From Rhizobium sp. Q54 (GTDB taxonomy: Bacteria > Pseudomonadota > Alphaproteobacteria > Rhizobiales > Xanthobacteraceae): a stretch of 64,000 bases of DNA. The stretch's first letter is position 1, and each line of letters begins with the position of its first letter. The position numbers and the translations under genes were made by a program. The DNA lies in the NCBI GenBank assembly GCA_945861265.1, contig CAMAUC010000005.1, positions 1 to 64,000 of the forward strand, given 5' to 3'. The notes below the pieces were generated by a model. That model had not been told where the DNA came from, ran no database searches, and saw only the letters and a program-made list of their open reading frames with translations. Positions 46,562 through 55,456 of this stretch are shown in pieces.

Positions 46562-47683
46562 TCAATACGGGTATGGCCAGAGCCTCAGCTTTTCCTTTCC
46601 AGTCAACCAAAGTCTCGCAAAACCACGCGGTTCGACGATCAAAAGCCAGCAGATCAGCGCCCCGGTGATGATGAACACCAGCAGCGATACCGTCTCGACC
46701 GAGATCGGCACGCCGAGCGCATGCGGCACCTGATCGAGCAGGATCGGCAGCACAAGGATAAAGGCGGCGCCGAGGAACGAGCCCAGGATCGAGCCGAGGC
46801 CGCCGATGATGACCATGAACAGAATCTGGAACGACCGATCGATGCTGAAGGCCAGCGGCTCCCAGGCGCCGAGATAGACGAAAGCCCACAACGCGCCGGC
46901 CACACCCATGATGAATGACGAGATGGCGAAGGCCGAGAGCTTCGCATAAAGCGGCCGGATGCCCATCAGTTCGGCGGCGATATCCATGTCGCGCGTCGCC
47001 ATCCACTGCCGGCCGATATTGCCGCGCACCAGGTTTTTCGCCAGCAGCGCGAAGATGGCGACAAAGACGAGGCACAACAGATAGCGCTCAATCGGCGCAT
47101 TGACGACGAAACCGAAGAAATTCAGATCGGGCGCGCTCACCGAACCGGACGAATTGTAGTTGGTGAACCACTTCACCCGGATGAACACCCAGTCGAAGAA
47201 GAACTGCGCGGCCAAAGTCGCCACCGCCAGATAGAGCCCCTTGATGCGCAGGCTCGGAATGCCGAACAGGATGCCGACGACAGCCGACATCAGCGCGCCG
47301 AGCAGGATCGACGGCAGCATCGGCAAAGGCGGAATCGAAAGATCGAACAGGCCGAACGGAAGGTGCACGCCGGTGGCGAACTTGTAGGCGCTGTAGGCGC
47401 CAATCGCCATGAAGGCGCCGCTGCCGAGCGACAGCTGGCCGCAATAGCCAGTCAGAATGTTGAGGCCAATAGCGGCAAGCGAAAGGATCAAAAACGGAAT
47501 GAGGATCGCGCGCAGCATATACTCGCTGCCGAACGGCCAGATGTGAAAGGCATTGAGCAGCGGAATGCCGATGAAGGCCAAGGCCAAAACGACCCACAGC
47601 GCGATGCGATCCTGCCTGATCGGAAAGATCTGCATGTCGGCGGCGTAACTGCTCTTGAACTGGCCGGTCTCGCGATAGAACAT
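46562..47683 (-). CDS. branched-chain-type ABC transporter permease (LivM family)
   Basis: A 373-residue integral membrane permease with about nine helices. The LivM pattern is clear: LSLAAIGLNILTGYCGQLSLGSGAFMAIGAYSA (split here), MSAVVGILFGIPSLRIKGLYLAVATLA and MGIRPLYAKLSAFAISSFIMGVAGALWA. It forms the pore with LivH. The ATG is preceded by AAGGA. The 69-bp gap to livH contains palindromic repeat E. The C-terminus RLWLTGKEKLRLWPYPY is longer than usual. Confidence 0.93.
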   Translation of the reverse strand: MFYRETGQFKSSYAADMQIFPIRQDRIALWVVLALAFIGIPLLNAFHIWPFGSEYMLRAILIPFLILSLAAIGLNILTGYCGQLSLGSGAFMAIGAYSAYKFATGVHLPFGLFDLSIPPLPMLPSILLGALMSAVVGILFGIPSLRIKGLYLAVATLAAQFFFDWVFIRVKWFTNYNSSGSVSAPDLNFFGFVVNAPIERYLLCLVFVAIFALLAKNLVRGNIGRQWMATRDMDIAAELMGIRPLYAKLSAFAISSFIMGVAGALWAFVYLGAWEPLAFSIDRSFQILFMVIIGGLGSILGSFLGAAFILVLPILLDQVPHALGVPISVETVSLLVFIITGALICWLLIVEPRGFARLWLTGKEKLRLWPYPY

Positions 47684-47702
47684 GCCGTCCTTATCCTATT
47701 TT

Positions 47703-47751
47703 GCGCATGATATGATCCGAAAACCGGTACCCACTTTTCGGGATCATGCGC
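47703..47751. repeat. palindromic intergenic repeat, copy E, inside the liv operon
   Basis: Ends GCGCATGAT (47703-47711) and ATCATGCGC (47743-47751) enclose CCGAAAACCGGTACCCAC and TTTTCGG. It lies 1 bp from the livH stop and 19 bp from the livM start, so it is transcribed within the operon. Confidence 0.85.
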
Positions 47752-47752
47752 G

Positions 47753-48682
47753 CTAAATCCGCTCGATGATGCGCTCGCCGAACAGTCCTTGCGGCCGCGC
47801 CATCAGCACGGCTAGCGCCAGGACATAGGCGAACCAGTATTCGATGCCGCCGCCGATGAACGGACCGAGATAGGCTTCGGCCAGTTTCTCGCCGGCGCCG
47901 ACGATCAGGCCGCCGACAATGGCGCCGGGCACCGAGGTGAAGCCGCCGATGATCAGCACCGGCAGCGCCTTCAGCGCCAGGAAGGTGATGGAGAACTGCA
48001 CGCCGAGCTTGGTGCCCCAGACGGTGGCGGCAACCAGCGCCACCAGGCCGGCGACCAGCCAGACGATGAACCAGATCCAATTGAGCGAAATGCCGACCGA
48101 CTGCGCCGCGGCGTGATCGTCGGCGACGGCGCGCAGTGCGCGACCGGTCTTGGTCTTCTGGAAGAACAGCGCCAGGCCGACGACAAGCACCGCCGCGATC
48201 ATGCCGCCCCAGACGTCGATCTTGCTGACCAGAATGCCGCCGGGAAACGAACTCTCGAACAGGAACCAGGCGTCGCTCGGAAACAACCGCAGCGGATAGA
48301 CGTCCGAGCCGAACAGCATCTGCGCGCCGCCTTCGATCATGAAAGTGACGCCGATGGTCGACATGAACAGTGTCAGCCCATCCTGATTAATCAGCGGACC
48401 AAGCACGAAACGCTCCACCATCCAGGCGGTAATCGCCATGACGACGGCGGCAAACAGCAAGGCGATGACGATGGCCGCCCAGAACGGCAGCCCTTTGCCG
48501 ACCATGAAGTCGAGCGAGCGCACCAAAGCGAGGCCGGCGAGCAGCACCATCGCGCCTTGCGCGAAGTTGAACACGCCGGACGCCTTGAAGATCAACACGA
48601 AGCCGAGCGCGACCAGCGAATAGAGCACGCCGGCCAGGAGGCCGCTGACGAGGACTTCGAGGAATTGGCCAAAGGCGATCAT
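47753..48682 (-). CDS. branched-chain-type ABC transporter permease (LivH family)
   Basis: A 309-residue permease with about eight helices. Features are LVSGLLAGVLYSLVALGFVLIFKASGVFNFAQGAM (the classic LivH opening, split here), LRAVADDHAAAQSVGISLNWIWFIVW and VQFSITFLALKALPVLIIGGFTSVPGAIVGGL. It pairs with LivM. Its ATG overlaps the livG stop in a TGATG arrangement, so translation is coupled. Confidence 0.94.
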   Translation of the reverse strand: MIAFGQFLEVLVSGLLAGVLYSLVALGFVLIFKASGVFNFAQGAMVLLAGLALVRSLDFMVGKGLPFWAAIVIALLFAAVVMAITAWMVERFVLGPLINQDGLTLFMSTIGVTFMIEGGAQMLFGSDVYPLRLFPSDAWFLFESSFPGGILVSKIDVWGGMIAAVLVVGLALFFQKTKTGRALRAVADDHAAAQSVGISLNWIWFIVWLVAGLVALVAATVWGTKLGVQFSITFLALKALPVLIIGGFTSVPGAIVGGLIVGAGEKLAEAYLGPFIGGGIEYWFAYVLALAVLMARPQGLFGERIIERI

Positions 48683-49482
48683 CAGTGCGCCACTCCCAGA
48701 TAGGCGTCGATCACCGCCTGATTGCTTTTGACTTCGTTCGGCGTGCCGTCGGCGATCTTGATGCCATGATCGAGCACGACCACACGGTCGGACAGGTCCA
48801 TCACCACGCCCATGTCGTGCTCGATCAGGGCAATCGTGGTGCCATAATGATCGTTCACATCGAGAATGAAGCGCGACATGTCTTCCTTCTCTTCGATGTT
48901 CATGCCGGCCATCGGCTCGTCGAGCAGCAGCAATTCCGGTTCCATGGCGAGGGCGCGGCCGAGTTCGACGCGCTTCTGCAAGCCATAGGGCAGCCGGCTG
49001 ACCGGCGTGCGGCGGATTTCCTGAATCTTGAGAAAGTCGATGATCTCCTCGACCCGGTGGCGATGCTCGACTTCCTCGGCCAGAGCCGGCCCGACTCGCA
49101 GCATCTGCCAGAACATGTTGCGGCGCATCTTGAGCGTACGGCCGGCCATGATGTTGTCGAGCGCGGTCATGCCGCGAAACAGCGCGACGTTCTGGAAGGT
49201 GCGGGCAATGCCACCGTCGGCGGCGTCGTGCGGCCGCATCCTGGAGCGCGCCTCGCCCTTGAAGGTGATGACGCCTTCCTGCGGGTGATAGAACCCGTTG
49301 ATGATGTTGAGCATCGACGTCTTGCCGGCGCCGTTCGGCCCGATGATGGCGCGAATTTCGCCCTTGCGAATATCGAACGACACGCCGCTCACGGCTTTGA
49401 CGCCGCCGAACGACAGCGAAACGTTATCGATCGACAGCAGTACGTCGCCGGCTGTGACCGGTGGTCCGTCGGGCGCCCTCAT
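48682..49482 (-). CDS. branched-chain-type ABC transporter ATPase (LivG family)
   Basis: A 266-residue ATP-binding subunit. Walker A is GPNGAGKTS, preceded by the LivG-typical LSFGGVKAVSGVSF. GIARTFQNVALFRGMTALDN is the family Q-loop region. The signature is degenerate (LPYGLQKRVELGRAL), as in many LivG proteins. Walker B is LLLLDEPMAGMN, and the switch His is in IEHDMGVVMDL. The start overlaps the end of the acyl-CoA ligase gene (ATGA), tying import to CoA activation. Confidence 0.94.
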   Translation of the reverse strand: MRAPDGPPVTAGDVLLSIDNVSLSFGGVKAVSGVSFDIRKGEIRAIIGPNGAGKTSMLNIINGFYHPQEGVITFKGEARSRMRPHDAADGGIARTFQNVALFRGMTALDNIMAGRTLKMRRNMFWQMLRVGPALAEEVEHRHRVEEIIDFLKIQEIRRTPVSRLPYGLQKRVELGRALAMEPELLLLDEPMAGMNIEEKEDMSRFILDVNDHYGTTIALIEHDMGVVMDLSDRVVVLDHGIKIADGTPNEVKSNQAVIDAYLGVAH

Positions 49483-51461
49483 GCCGCTTTCCCCAAGGTC
49501 CCGGAAATCGCGACCGGCTGCATGTCGGCGATCTTGACGCGCGCGCTGAGCGTGCCCTTGCGGCCGTCCTCGAACGTCACTTCGGTGGAGATATCGGCTG
49601 CGCTGGACCCGTTATAAAGCGCATCGATCAGCGGCGCATAGCGCTCGGCGACGAAGCCACGCCGCACCTTCTGCGTGCGCGTCAGTTCGCCGTCGTCGGC
49701 GTCGAGTTCCTTGTGCAGGACCAGGAAGCGCTTGATCTGCGCCCCGGCCATCACCTTGTCGTCGGCAAGCGATTTATTCACTTCGGCGATGTGCTTTTCC
49801 ATCATCGCGTAGACCTGCGGGTGGCCAGCCAGTTCCTGGTAAGAGCCATACGACACGTTGTTGCGCTCGGCCCAGCTGCCGACCGCCGTGAGGTCGATAT
49901 TGAGCATCACGGTGACGAAGTCACGCTGGTCGCCGTAAGCCACGGCTTCGCGAATGTCGGGAAAGAATTTGAGCTTGTTCTCGATATATTTCGGCGGAAA
50001 CATCGTGCCATCATTGAGCCGGCCGACATCCTTGGCGCGGTCGATGATCTTGAGATGGCCGGTCTTCTCATCGAAATAGCCTGCATCGCCGGTTTTCACG
50101 TAACCGTCCGGCGTCATCACTTCGGCGGTCTTGTCGGCGTCCTTGAAGTAGCCGATGAACATGCCCGGCGATTTAAACAGAACCTCGCCATTGTCGGCGA
50201 TGCGGATATCGACATGCGGACAGGCCGGACCGACCGTGTCGGAATGGATTTCGCCGTCCGGCTGAGCGGTGACGTAGAGGAAGGCTTCGGTCTGGCCGTA
50301 AAGCTGTTTGAAGTTCAGCCCGATCGACCGATAGAAGGCGAACAGGTCCGGGCCGATCGCTTCGCCGGCGGTATAGGCGACGCGCACGCGCGAGAAGCCG
50401 AGCACATTCTTGAGCGGCGCATAGACCAGAATATTGCCGAACCAATAGAGAAGACGGCCACCCAGCGGCACGCTGTCGCCATTGAGAATGCGCTCGCCGT
50501 ATTTGCGCGCGACGCCGATGAAGTAGTGGAACATCTTTCGCTTCAGCGCGCTGGCGTCCTCCATGCGGATCATCACCCGCGTCAGCAGGACCTCGAGCGT
50601 ACGCGGCGGCGCAAAGTAGAAGCTCGGGCCGATCTCGCGCAGATCGGAGGTCGCGGTGTCGGCACTCTCCGGGCAGGCCATGCAGAAGCCGGCCACCAGC
50701 CCTTGCGCGTAATTGAGATAATGATCGCCGACCCAGGCCAGCGGCAAATAGGCCAGCGCGACATCCTTCTCAGTCAGTCTGTCGAATTTGACGGTGTCGG
50801 TCGCCGCCTGGATCGATCGCTCGCCGGACAGCACCACGCCTTTCGACGCGCCCGTGGTGCCGGAGGTGTAGAGAATGATCGACGGGTCGGATCCCTTGCC
50901 AGCGGCGATCTCGCCATCGAGCCATTCGCCGAGTTTGGGATCGGCGGCCAGCGCCTTGCGGCCGTCGGCGATGACATCGTCCATCGCGCGCAGTTTGGCG
51001 TGGTCATAGTCGCGCAGGCCGCGCGTTTCGTCATAGACCATCAGTTCGAGCTTCGGCAGACGGTCCAGCACCGACTGAATCTTGTCGATCTGCTCCTGAT
51101 CTTCGACCGCGGCGAAACGCACATCGGCATGCGCCAGCACGAAGGAGAGTTCGTCGGCGACCGCGTCGGCATAGACCGGCACCGGCACCGCGCCGAGCAT
51201 CTGCGCCGCCATCACCGACCAGTAAAGCTTGGGACGGTTGGAGCCGACGATAGCGATCGTCTCGCCGCGCTTGAGGCCGAGCCGGCTGAGGCCGACGGCA
51301 TAGGCACGCACCAGCTCAAGCGCCTGGGCCCAGGTCCAGGTCTGCCAGATGCCGAGGTCCTTGTGCCGCATCGATGGCCGGGAGCCATACAGGCGGGCAT
51401 TGCGAACCAGCAATTTAGGAAACGTATCCGCTTTCGCGGCGGCATCGAACGCCACAGCCAT
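49479..51461 (-). CDS. AMP-forming long-chain-type acyl-CoA ligase
   Basis: A 660-residue adenylate-forming synthetase of the FadD15/long-chain group. The P-loop is SIILYTSGTTGASKG, followed by PLAWVGDHYLNYAQGL, VRVAYTAGEAIGPDLFAFYR, YGQTEAFLYVTAQP (motif A4-like) and YVKTGDAGYFDEKTGHLKII (split here) with the hinge DRAKDVGRLNDG. It activates a carboxylic acid as acyl-AMP and then acyl-CoA. I take the ATG at 51461, behind GAGGGGGAGG, rather than one 96 bp upstream. First gene of the livGHM unit; its stop overlaps livG. Confidence 0.92.
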   Translation of the reverse strand: MAVAFDAAAKADTFPKLLVRNARLYGSRPSMRHKDLGIWQTWTWAQALELVRAYAVGLSRLGLKRGETIAIVGSNRPKLYWSVMAAQMLGAVPVPVYADAVADELSFVLAHADVRFAAVEDQEQIDKIQSVLDRLPKLELMVYDETRGLRDYDHAKLRAMDDVIADGRKALAADPKLGEWLDGEIAAGKGSDPSIILYTSGTTGASKGVVLSGERSIQAATDTVKFDRLTEKDVALAYLPLAWVGDHYLNYAQGLVAGFCMACPESADTATSDLREIGPSFYFAPPRTLEVLLTRVMIRMEDASALKRKMFHYFIGVARKYGERILNGDSVPLGGRLLYWFGNILVYAPLKNVLGFSRVRVAYTAGEAIGPDLFAFYRSIGLNFKQLYGQTEAFLYVTAQPDGEIHSDTVGPACPHVDIRIADNGEVLFKSPGMFIGYFKDADKTAEVMTPDGYVKTGDAGYFDEKTGHLKIIDRAKDVGRLNDGTMFPPKYIENKLKFFPDIREAVAYGDQRDFVTVMLNIDLTAVGSWAERNNVSYGSYQELAGHPQVYAMMEKHIAEVNKSLADDKVMAGAQIKRFLVLHKELDADDGELTRTQKVRRGFVAERYAPLIDALYNGSSAADISTEVTFEDGRKGTLSARVKIADMQPVAISGTLGKAA

Positions 51462-51658
51462 ATCCTCCCCCTCAGCCGGCGCCATCGACGCCGGCCCGCG
51501 TCTTCTTCCCCTCAGCCGCCATTCAGGACGGTCTTGTTTGTATTGATATGAAATCACCGCCGAAGGCGGGTCAAGCCTTCGACGGTTCAGTAATTGGTCG
51601 CAAGCGCTACCAATTCACTTTTTTTGTAACTATCAGGCCGAGGCGAACAATAATTCGC

Positions 51659-54600
51659 CTATTCCGCCGCCTTGAGGAAGGACGCGGCACCGGCACGGAA
51701 TTGCTCGGTCAGCGCCTGTTCCTCGGCTTTGGCGACGGCGAGCGTGCGTTGCTTGATTGGTCCAAAGCCACGAATTTTTTCCGGGACTGAGGCCAACGCA
51801 ACCGCCGTCGCATGATTGAGCGGCGTCAGCTCGGCCAGGATCGTCTCTAGCTTGTCACGGTACTCCACCACCAGCCTGCGTTCCATCCGGCGTTCTTCGG
51901 TGTAGCCGAACGGATCGAGCGGCGTGCCGCGCAGGAACTTGAATTTCGCCAGCACAGCGAATGCTTTCAGCATCCACGGGCCGAACGACATCTTTTTCGG
52001 CTCGCCGGTTGCCGGATCGACCTTGGCGAGCAGCGGCGGCGCCAGGTGGAATTCAAAGCGCAGGTCTCCGGCAGCGAAAGTCGACTTCACGCGCTCGATA
52101 AATGACGTGTCGGTATAAAGCCGCGCGACTTCGTATTCGTCCTTGTAGGCCATCAGCTTGAACAGATAGCGCGCCACCGCTTCCGACAGCGCGCTCTGCC
52201 CCGCCGCCTTCTCCGCCTCGGTGGCAACGACCTTGTCGACAAAGGCGCGATAACGCCGCGCATAGCGCGCGCTCTGATAGGCGGTGAGGAAAGCAACGCG
52301 GCGCGCGACGGTTTCGTCGAAACTCTGCGACAACCGCAGCGAGTCGTTTTCTTCCGCCGGACGCGGTGCGATCAAAGACTCGACCGCCGCCGGGTCGACC
52401 GCGGCGCGGCGTCCATAGCGGAACGCGGCGATGTTCATCGCCACCGCCTCGCCATTCATCTCAATGGCTTTCTCGACCGCCTCCGCCGACAACGGCAGAC
52501 CGCCGTTCTGGTAGGCATAGCCGAGCATGAACATGTTGGCGCCGATGGAATTGCCAAGAAGCGCGGTCGCCAGACGCGTGGCGTCGACAAAATGACTGCG
52601 GTCACGACCGGCGGTGCCGACGATGGCGCGCTTGAGCTTTTCGGTCGGCAGCGAGAAGTCGGCATTTCGGGTGAAATCGCCGGGCTGGAATTCGGCGGTG
52701 TTGACGATCATGCGGGTATTGCCCGGTTTGATGGCGCCCAGCACCTTTTTCGAGCCGACCACGACGATGTCACCGCCGAGCACGAGATCGGCGCCGCCCG
52801 CGGCGACGCGGATGGCGTGAATGTCGTCCGGCGTATTGGCGATGCGAATATGGCTGTATACCGCGCCGCCTTTCTGGGCGAGACCGGCCATGTCGATGAT
52901 GCCGACACCCTTGCCTTCGAGATGCGCCGCCATGCCGACGATGGCGCCGATGGTGACAATGCCAGTGCCGCCGATGCCGGTGACGATGATGCCGTAGGGA
53001 TGATTGATCAGCGGCACGGAAGGCGCCGGCAAGGCAGGCCAACCGGCCGGCTCGGCGATGCCCTCGCCTCTTTTCAGTTTGGCGCCGTGCACCGTGACGA
53101 AGGACGGGCAGAAGCCCTTCACGCAGGAATAGTCCTTGTTGCAGCTCGACTGGTCGATGGTGCGCTTGCGGCCCCATTCGGTGGTGAGAGGCTGCACCGA
53201 CACGCAATTCGATTTGACGCCGCAGTCGCCGCAGCCTTCGCAGACCAGATCGTTGATGACGACGCGCTTGTCCGGATCGGGGAAGGTGCCGCGCTTGCGG
53301 CGGCGGCGCTTCTCGGCGGCGCAGGTCTGGTCGTAGATCAGGATGCTGACGCCGGAAACCGTCGCCAGGTCGCGCTGCAACGCATCGAGATCGTCGCGAT
53401 GGTGAATGGTCAGGCCTTTCGGCCATTCAATATCGCTCGGATATTTATCCGGTTCGTCGGTGACGACGATGATGCGCTTGGCGCCTTCGGCCGCCACCTG
53501 CGCCGCGATCTGCGGCACGGTGAGGCCGCCTTCGTGGTGCTGGCCGCCGGTCATCGCCACCGCATCGTTGTAGAGAATCTTGTAGGTCATGGTCACGCCG
53601 GAGGCGATCGCGGCGCGAATGGCGAGATAGCCGGAGTGATTGTAGGTACCGTCGCCGAGATTCTGGAACACATGGTCGCGCTTGGAGAACGGCGCTTCAC
53701 CGATCCAGTTGGCGCCTTCGCCACCCATCTGCGTAAAGCCGAGCGTTTTGCGCTCCATCCATTGCGACATGAAGTGGCAGCCGATGCCGGCATAGGCGCG
53801 ACTGCCTTCCGGCACGCGGGTCGAAGTGTTGTGCGGACAGCCGGAGCAGAAATACGGAACGCGCAAGGCGACGTCGCCGGTATCGTGCAATATCTGCTGC
53901 GCCGACTTCAGCCGCGCGACATTGGCCGCCATCTCGTTATTGGCGCCGAGCTTGAGAATGCGTTCGCCGATGGCGATGGCGATGTCGTTGGCATCGAGTG
54001 CGCCCTTGACCGGGAACAGCCAGTTGCCGTTCTCGTCTTTCTTGCCGATGCAAACCGGTTGATTGACCGTGCCGTAGAGCTCCTCGCGCACCTGGACTTC
54101 GATCAGCGAGCGCTTTTCCTCGACGACGATGATAAGATCGAGCCCGGCGGCGAATTCCAGCAATTCCGCGCGCGGAATCGGCCAGACGCAGCCGATCTTG
54201 AACAGTCGCACGCCGATGTCGTTGCACTTGATTTCGTCGAGACCGAGTTCGTCGAAGGCCTGACGTACATCGAGATAGGCCTTGCCTGTCGTAATGATGC
54301 CTATCTTCGGCGTGCGGCCGCCCGACATGATCGTCTTGTTGATCTTGTTGGCGCGCACGAAGGCCAGCATGGCGTCGCGCTTGTAGTCGTGCAGGCGCGC
54401 TTCCTGGCCGAGGATGGTGTCGACCAGACGCACATTGAGGCCACCCTCGGGCATGACGAAGTCGGTCGGGGTCACGATATTCAGACGCTCGAGCGAGCCA
54501 TCGATCACGCCGGTCGACTCGACCGTCTCGTGCATGCATTTGAGCGCGGTCCAGGTGCCGGTGTAGCGCGACATCGCCCAGCCGAGCTGCGCGTAGTCGA

Positions 54601-55138
54601 CAATCTCCTGCACGCCGGCCGGATTGAGGATCGGCATCATCACGTCGACGAAATGGAATTCGGATTGGTGCGCGGTGGTGGAGGATTCGGCGGTGTGGTC
54701 GTCGCCCATCAGCGCCAGCACGCCGCCGTTCTTCGAAGTGCCGGCGAGATTGGCATGGCGGAAGACGTCGCCGGAGCGATCGACGCCCGGGCCTTTGCCG
54801 TACCACAAGCCGAAAACGCCATCGAACTTGCCTTCGCCGCGCAATTCGGCCTGCTGCGCGCCCCAGACGGCGGTGGCGGCGAGTTCCTCGTTCAATCCGG
54901 GAAGGAATTTGACGTCGGCGGCGGCCAGTTCGCGCCCCGCGCGCATGAACTGCTGGTCCAAACCGCCCAAAGGCGAACCGCGATAGCCGGTGAGATAGCC
55001 GCCGGTGTTCAGGCCGGCACGGCGGTCGCGCTCCTTCTGCATCAGAATGGCGCGGATCAGGGCCTGATAGCCGGTCACGAGAACGTGCGACTGGTTGAGG
55101 TCATATTTGTCGGCGAGACTGACCGGTTTGAGCGTCAT
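51659..55138 (-). CDS. indolepyruvate ferredoxin oxidoreductase (fused, three-domain)
   Basis: A 1159-residue enzyme joining the IorA-like and IorB-like parts of 2-oxoacid:ferredoxin oxidoreductases. It oxidatively decarboxylates aryl-pyruvates (indolepyruvate, phenylpyruvate) to aryl-acetyl-CoA, reducing ferredoxin. In order: a pyrimidine-binding domain (GGYLTGYRGSPLGGLD), a TPP domain with FSGCP-like YFCSGCPHNTST and NLGDGTYNHSG (near 493-503), ferredoxin-like Cys clusters CEGCGDCGVKSNC and CNKDYSCVKGFC (633-677), and the gamma domain from GIIVTGIGGTGIVTIG. The start at 55138 (MTLKPVSLADKYDL) is the family start. A 7-bp hairpin overlaps the stop. It lies 197 bp upstream of the ligase/liv unit. 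Confidence 0.93.
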   Translation of the reverse strand: MTLKPVSLADKYDLNQSHVLVTGYQALIRAILMQKERDRRAGLNTGGYLTGYRGSPLGGLDQQFMRAGRELAAADVKFLPGLNEELAATAVWGAQQAELRGEGKFDGVFGLWYGKGPGVDRSGDVFRHANLAGTSKNGGVLALMGDDHTAESSTTAHQSEFHFVDVMMPILNPAGVQEIVDYAQLGWAMSRYTGTWTALKCMHETVESTGVIDGSLERLNIVTPTDFVMPEGGLNVRLVDTILGQEARLHDYKRDAMLAFVRANKINKTIMSGGRTPKIGIITTGKAYLDVRQAFDELGLDEIKCNDIGVRLFKIGCVWPIPRAELLEFAAGLDLIIVVEEKRSLIEVQVREELYGTVNQPVCIGKKDENGNWLFPVKGALDANDIAIAIGERILKLGANNEMAANVARLKSAQQILHDTGDVALRVPYFCSGCPHNTSTRVPEGSRAYAGIGCHFMSQWMERKTLGFTQMGGEGANWIGEAPFSKRDHVFQNLGDGTYNHSGYLAIRAAIASGVTMTYKILYNDAVAMTGGQHHEGGLTVPQIAAQVAAEGAKRIIVVTDEPDKYPSDIEWPKGLTIHHRDDLDALQRDLATVSGVSILIYDQTCAAEKRRRRKRGTFPDPDKRVVINDLVCEGCGDCGVKSNCVSVQPLTTEWGRKRTIDQSSCNKDYSCVKGFCPSFVTVHGAKLKRGEGIAEPAGWPALPAPSVPLINHPYGIIVTGIGGTGIVTIGAIVGMAAHLEGKGVGIIDMAGLAQKGGAVYSHIRIANTPDDIHAIRVAAGGADLVLGGDIVVVGSKKVLGAIKPGNTRMIVNTAEFQPGDFTRNADFSLPTEKLKRAIVGTAGRDRSHFVDATRLATALLGNSIGANMFMLGYAYQNGGLPLSAEAVEKAIEMNGEAVAMNIAAFRYGRRAAVDPAAVESLIAPRPAEENDSLRLSQSFDETVARRVAFLTAYQSARYARRYRAFVDKVVATEAEKAAGQSALSEAVARYLFKLMAYKDEYEVARLYTDTSFIERVKSTFAAGDLRFEFHLAPPLLAKVDPATGEPKKMSFGPWMLKAFAVLAKFKFLRGTPLDPFGYTEERRMERRLVVEYRDKLETILAELTPLNHATAVALASVPEKIRGFGPIKQRTLAVAKAEEQALTEQFRAGAASFLKAAE

Positions 55139-55456
55139 CAGAGGGCCCTTTGGGTGGCCTTTGGCCAATGCGGCATTGTCGAAAAAGACCATCGAACCGG
55201 CGTCGACGTCTCTCTCATATAGGCTACGGCGGCGTTAGGCAAAGCCGCTGGAACTCGAATAAAAGCTTACACCGCATCGGCTTTCGGTCAATTTCGTTTG
55301 CAGCATGCGGCGGAGAAGGATGTTTCAGCGGCATCGCATTTGACGCAGTTTGGCGCAACGCAGCAAACGGCCCGCAGCAATACAGCCTCCTAACGAAGCA
55401 TCTGGTCAAATCGTGGGCGCTCTGTAATAGGGGTTCGCCAGCCGGGACTTTTTTCA
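55139..55456. other. divergent intergenic region, nothing recognised
   Basis: This 318-bp region separates the oxidoreductase gene from the MFS gene and holds both promoters. A short direct repeat (TTTGACGCA, TTTGGCGCA near 55340) is the only pattern noticed. No gene, RNA or convincing operator was found. Confidence 0.5.

Noticed and set aside
49461-51551. 696-codon plus-strand frame opposite the acyl-CoA ligase
   Set aside because: Shadow of the ligase gene; no domain or start signal.
52592-55222. 876-codon plus-strand frame opposite the indolepyruvate oxidoreductase
   Set aside because: Shadow frame; the oxidoreductase domains are unambiguous on the other strand.
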